Below the pieces are notes generated by a model. That model was not told the origin of the DNA and made no database searches. It saw only the letters and a program-made list of their open reading frames with translations. Below, piece by piece: positions 38,339 through 40,217 of a stretch of 40,217 nt of DNA. How positions within the stretch are numbered: the stretch's first letter is position 1; each line of letters starts with the position of its first letter. The stretch comes from a bacterium. Its GTDB lineage: Archaea > Nanoarchaeota > Nanoarchaeia > Woesearchaeales > UBA10216. The stretch lies in contig JAAGZO010000831.1 of the NCBI GenBank assembly GCA_024206195.1, positions 1 through 40,217 on the forward strand, written 5' to 3'. The position numbers were made by a program, and so were the translations under genes.

Positions 38339-38708
38339 GTTTGAGAAGGCTTTAGAAAAGTGGGCAGATGAACAAAGTAAAACCTTGGGTGGGTTTGAGA
38401 ACCGTAAAAGGGGTGCTCGCTGGGCTTGGGAGTGGTGTAATGCTCGGAGTAAATGCTCGGACCTTGAGGCTAAATGCTCGGACCTCCGCACCGAGAACCA
38501 ACGCATCCAAAAAGAATTTGATGATTACAGGGTAAAAAGAGCATCGTGTTGTGTTGCTATGGAAGAAAGTAATGTTCGCTTGAGAGATGCGCTCACTGAA
38601 ATAACAAACACAACTAGGAATAATGATCCATATAATCACCTGGCAGATCATCTTAAGTGGGTCGCTAAACAAGCATTAGAAACTGGAGGCGATGATGGCG
38701 AAGTTTAG
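38331..38708 (+). CDS. Coiled-coil early protein, paralogue B1 (125 aa)
   Basis: Residues 1-40 (DEFEKALEKWADEQ, then RWAWEWCNARSK) and the later ENQRIQKEF, LRDALTEI and AKQALETGG parts correspond in order to those of the 39012 product. A SDLEAKCSDLRTEN coiled coil joins them. A local nine-base repeat (AAATGCTCGGACCT-like) has duplicated the KCSDL unit (38452-38486). Soluble, function unknown. Confidence 0.7.
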   Translation: MDEFEKALEKWADEQSKTLGGFENRKRGARWAWEWCNARSKCSDLEAKCSDLRTENQRIQKEFDDYRVKRASCCVAMEESNVRLRDALTEITNTTRNNDPYNHLADHLKWVAKQALETGGDDGEV

Positions 38709-39015
38709 GGAGTTTGTTTCTTTATCAAATGATTGCTGTGAGTGCGCAGGCTTTCAGATTGATGTTGTCATGGATCGTAATGAACAAATAGATTGGATAG
38801 AAAAGCAAGCCTTCACTGAGGCCTTGGAGCTTATTGATCTAATTCAGAGTGCAATACTTGAAGGCTATACAGATACAAGTAATGTTTGGAAATGTGATCA
38901 TGAGTGGGAGCCTAATACTACAATGGACTTTATGAGGTGCGAACATTGTTACATTGGTTTAAAGGAGTGGAAAGCCCTCGCCAAGATTGAAAGTTTCAAG
39001 GAAAAATGTAAATGA
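38695..39015 (+). CDS. Early protein with zinc-ribbon-like motif (106 aa)
   Basis: GGAGG lies five bases before the ATG at 38695, which is preferred over the ATG at 38692. Near the N-terminus is NDCCECAGF, and a CDHEWEP ... RCEHC motif (Cys67, His69, Cys82, Cys85) follows later. A helical segment (AFTEALELIDLIQSAILEG) separates them. Zinc binding is likely at the second. It overlaps both neighbours. No family is recognised. Confidence 0.7.
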   Translation: MAKFREFVSLSNDCCECAGFQIDVVMDRNEQIDWIEKQAFTEALELIDLIQSAILEGYTDTSNVWKCDHEWEPNTTMDFMRCEHCYIGLKEWKALAKIESFKEKCK

Positions 39016-39410
39016 ATGAGTTCGATTTAAAGTTAAAAGAAAAGGCCCATGAAATGTCTAAGGTCTTTAGAGATAAAAAGACTATGGTTCATAATCCAGA
39101 GTTAGCATTAAAGCTTGAGGAGATTGGCCGCTGGGTCCGGAATTGGTGTATCCAATCAACTAAGAACTATTGGTCGGATGAATACGTTCAACAAGTTGGT
39201 TCGTGGAAAATAAACCAAAGGCTTGAGTGTGAAATAAAGGAACTCCGCAACGAGAACACCAAACTACGTGAGGCGCTTGAGATATACGCAGCAAGAGATT
39301 GCTTTGAATATGTTGAGGGTAAAAGGGTAACCGAGGAAGCTGTAAAACTCATTCATGGTTTAGGTAGGTATGCAAGAGAAGCCCTAGCCGAAACTGAGGG
39401 GGAGAAATGA
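39012..39410 (+). CDS. Coiled-coil early protein, paralogue B2 (132 aa)
   Basis: The order NEFDLKLKEKAHEMSK, IGRWVRNWCIQSTKN, LRNENTKLREALEIYA and YAREALAETEG matches paralogue B1 two genes upstream. It therefore is a second local duplication in this operon. It is helical and soluble, and overlaps its neighbours by four bases on both sides. Confidence 0.7.
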   Translation: MNEFDLKLKEKAHEMSKVFRDKKTMVHNPELALKLEEIGRWVRNWCIQSTKNYWSDEYVQQVGSWKINQRLECEIKELRNENTKLREALEIYAARDCFEYVEGKRVTEEAVKLIHGLGRYAREALAETEGEK

Positions 39411-39868
39411 GCCTACCCAAGAAACTGCAAGAGAGGATTGAGGAAATCGAAAATCACTATGGACGCAATGCCAAGTACGGAGCATTAGCCATTGTTGATG
39501 AACTCCACGCCGAAAATCAAAAACTTGTAGAAACCATAGCAGAACACGTTGCTAAAAGGGTTGAACTCCGAGACGAAATCGAAATACTAAAAGAATATCA
39601 AACACATATCTTCAATTATGTTCAATGCACCAATAATACTAGTGCAAAGTTTTTAGGTTGGCACATAGCAGAGGCTCTTGTTGAAGATCATAAAATGCAG
39701 AAGGCCGATCTACGGCTTGCTATGGAGGCGCTTGAGAAATGGAATCGTGTATCTAATGATGAAAAGCTATTAGGATGTGAGCCGTTTTGGCTAAAAGCAA
39801 TGGATGATTGCGCGGAGCTAACAACTAAAACCCTAACCATCTTGAAAAAGAAATACGGCCAAGAGTGA
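39407..39868 (+). CDS. Coiled-coil early protein (153 aa)
   Basis: Two coiled-coil parts (KKLQERIEEIENHYG, then HAENQKLVETIAEHVAKRVE) are followed by a Cys/aromatic middle (IFNYVQCTNNTSAKFLGWHI) and a helical end ADLRLAMEALEKWNRVSNDE. The helical style and ENQKL motif are shared with the B paralogues but the sequence is not clearly a copy. Function unknown. Confidence 0.75.
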   Translation: MSLPKKLQERIEEIENHYGRNAKYGALAIVDELHAENQKLVETIAEHVAKRVELRDEIEILKEYQTHIFNYVQCTNNTSAKFLGWHIAEALVEDHKMQKADLRLAMEALEKWNRVSNDEKLLGCEPFWLKAMDDCAELTTKTLTILKKKYGQE

Positions 39869-39924
39869 TTCCAAGTAGATACAAGATTAAAGTGTAAATG
39901 AATGGATTCAAAAGGAGTTAATTC

Positions 39925-40167
39925 ATGGCTGAGAAAAAATATTTAAGAATTACACCAGCTAAGTTTGGTGAGTCGGATAGCATCTATGAGGAATTGGGGA
40001 ATGATAAAACATGGGGTGAAGTCCTACAAAGTGTAGAGGCTGTATTGGATAATCATTACTTAGATAATAATGATAGTATGCTAGGCATAAAGATTGAAAT
40101 TCTCATTACAAATAAGCTCCCAAAGGGATTTAAAAACTTTGAGGAATTACGAGAGTTTGAATCTTAA
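39925..40167 (+). CDS. Small hypothetical protein (80 aa), complete copy
   Basis: AAAAGGAG precedes the ATG. The protein is acidic with alpha/beta composition (AEKKYLRITPAKFGES, then GIKIEILITNKLPKGF). It is complete here, and its last 29 residues recur at the window start. The downstream lipoprotein gene at 138 follows it in the circle. The gap 39869-39924 holds only the ribosome binding site. Confidence 0.8.
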   Translation: MAEKKYLRITPAKFGESDSIYEELGNDKTWGEVLQSVEAVLDNHYLDNNDSMLGIKIEILITNKLPKGFKNFEELREFES

Positions 40168-40217
40168 ACTTATAACCAAAAACTTAACCCTTAAAGGGTT
40201 GAAAGGACATAATATGA
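40077..40217. repeat. Terminal direct repeat, right copy (circular overlap)
   Basis: Identical to positions 1-141. The last bases are the start of the lipoprotein gene (ATG at 138 in the left copy). Removing one copy gives a 40,076-bp circle. Confidence 0.95.

Noticed and set aside
1..40217. tRNA genes
   Set aside because: No cloverleaf-like sequence was noticed while reading, but without a dedicated scan this is a weak negative.

Overview
The window is a complete, circularly closed genome of a tailed phage. Its first 141 bases recur exactly as its last 141 (1-141 = 40077-40217), so the unique length is 40,076 bp and the small gene cut by the window edge is intact in the other copy. The gene set indicates a siphovirus: a Mu-type head module (small and large terminase, DUF935-type portal fused to MuF, gpI-type protease/scaffold, gpT-type major capsid protein, gp36- and gpG-type head completion proteins) joined to a long non-contractile tail module (tail terminator, tail tube, a G/GT pair with a -1 frameshift, a 992-residue tape measure, distal tail and fibres). 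Several lipoproteins with lipoboxes and a zinc amidase endolysin without a signal peptide point to a Gram-negative host. I cannot name the host. I see no integrase, transposase, DNA polymerase, tRNA gene or CRISPR array.

Layout. There are two large transcription arms. The minus-strand arm (about 35.3 kb down to 6.2 kb) starts with a primase-helicase, crosses an AT-rich, repeat-bearing intergenic region that looks like a replication origin, and continues through a ParB-methyltransferase fusion and an HNH-like protein. It then carries packaging, capsid, head-surface proteins, tail, fibres and the lysis genes. The plus-strand arm starts at a divergent promoter region (35264-35568), runs through a train of small, overlapping, mostly unknown genes to the window end, and continues across the circular junction. 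From there it holds regulators (XRE, HTH), an SNF2-type helicase, a probable ssDNA-binding protein, a VRR-NUC nuclease and exported lipoproteins. It ends at 6189, overlapping the 3' end of the endolysin gene by 8 bases. Two single genes sit on the plus strand inside the minus-strand arm (15954-16142, a ribbon-helix-helix-like protein with its own promoter and terminator; 30536-30745, unknown) and look like morons.

How it works together (inference). The primase-helicase would open the AT-rich region next to its own gene and recruit host polymerase. The SNF2 helicase, ssDNA-binding protein and VRR-NUC nuclease form a small DNA transaction module. Two beta-class DNA methyltransferases could protect the genome from host restriction. 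The late arm builds a Mu-like capsid with many surface proteins and a tail estimated at about 150 nm from the tape measure length. Lysis would use the amidase, a one-membrane-segment coiled-coil protein and a lipoprotein.
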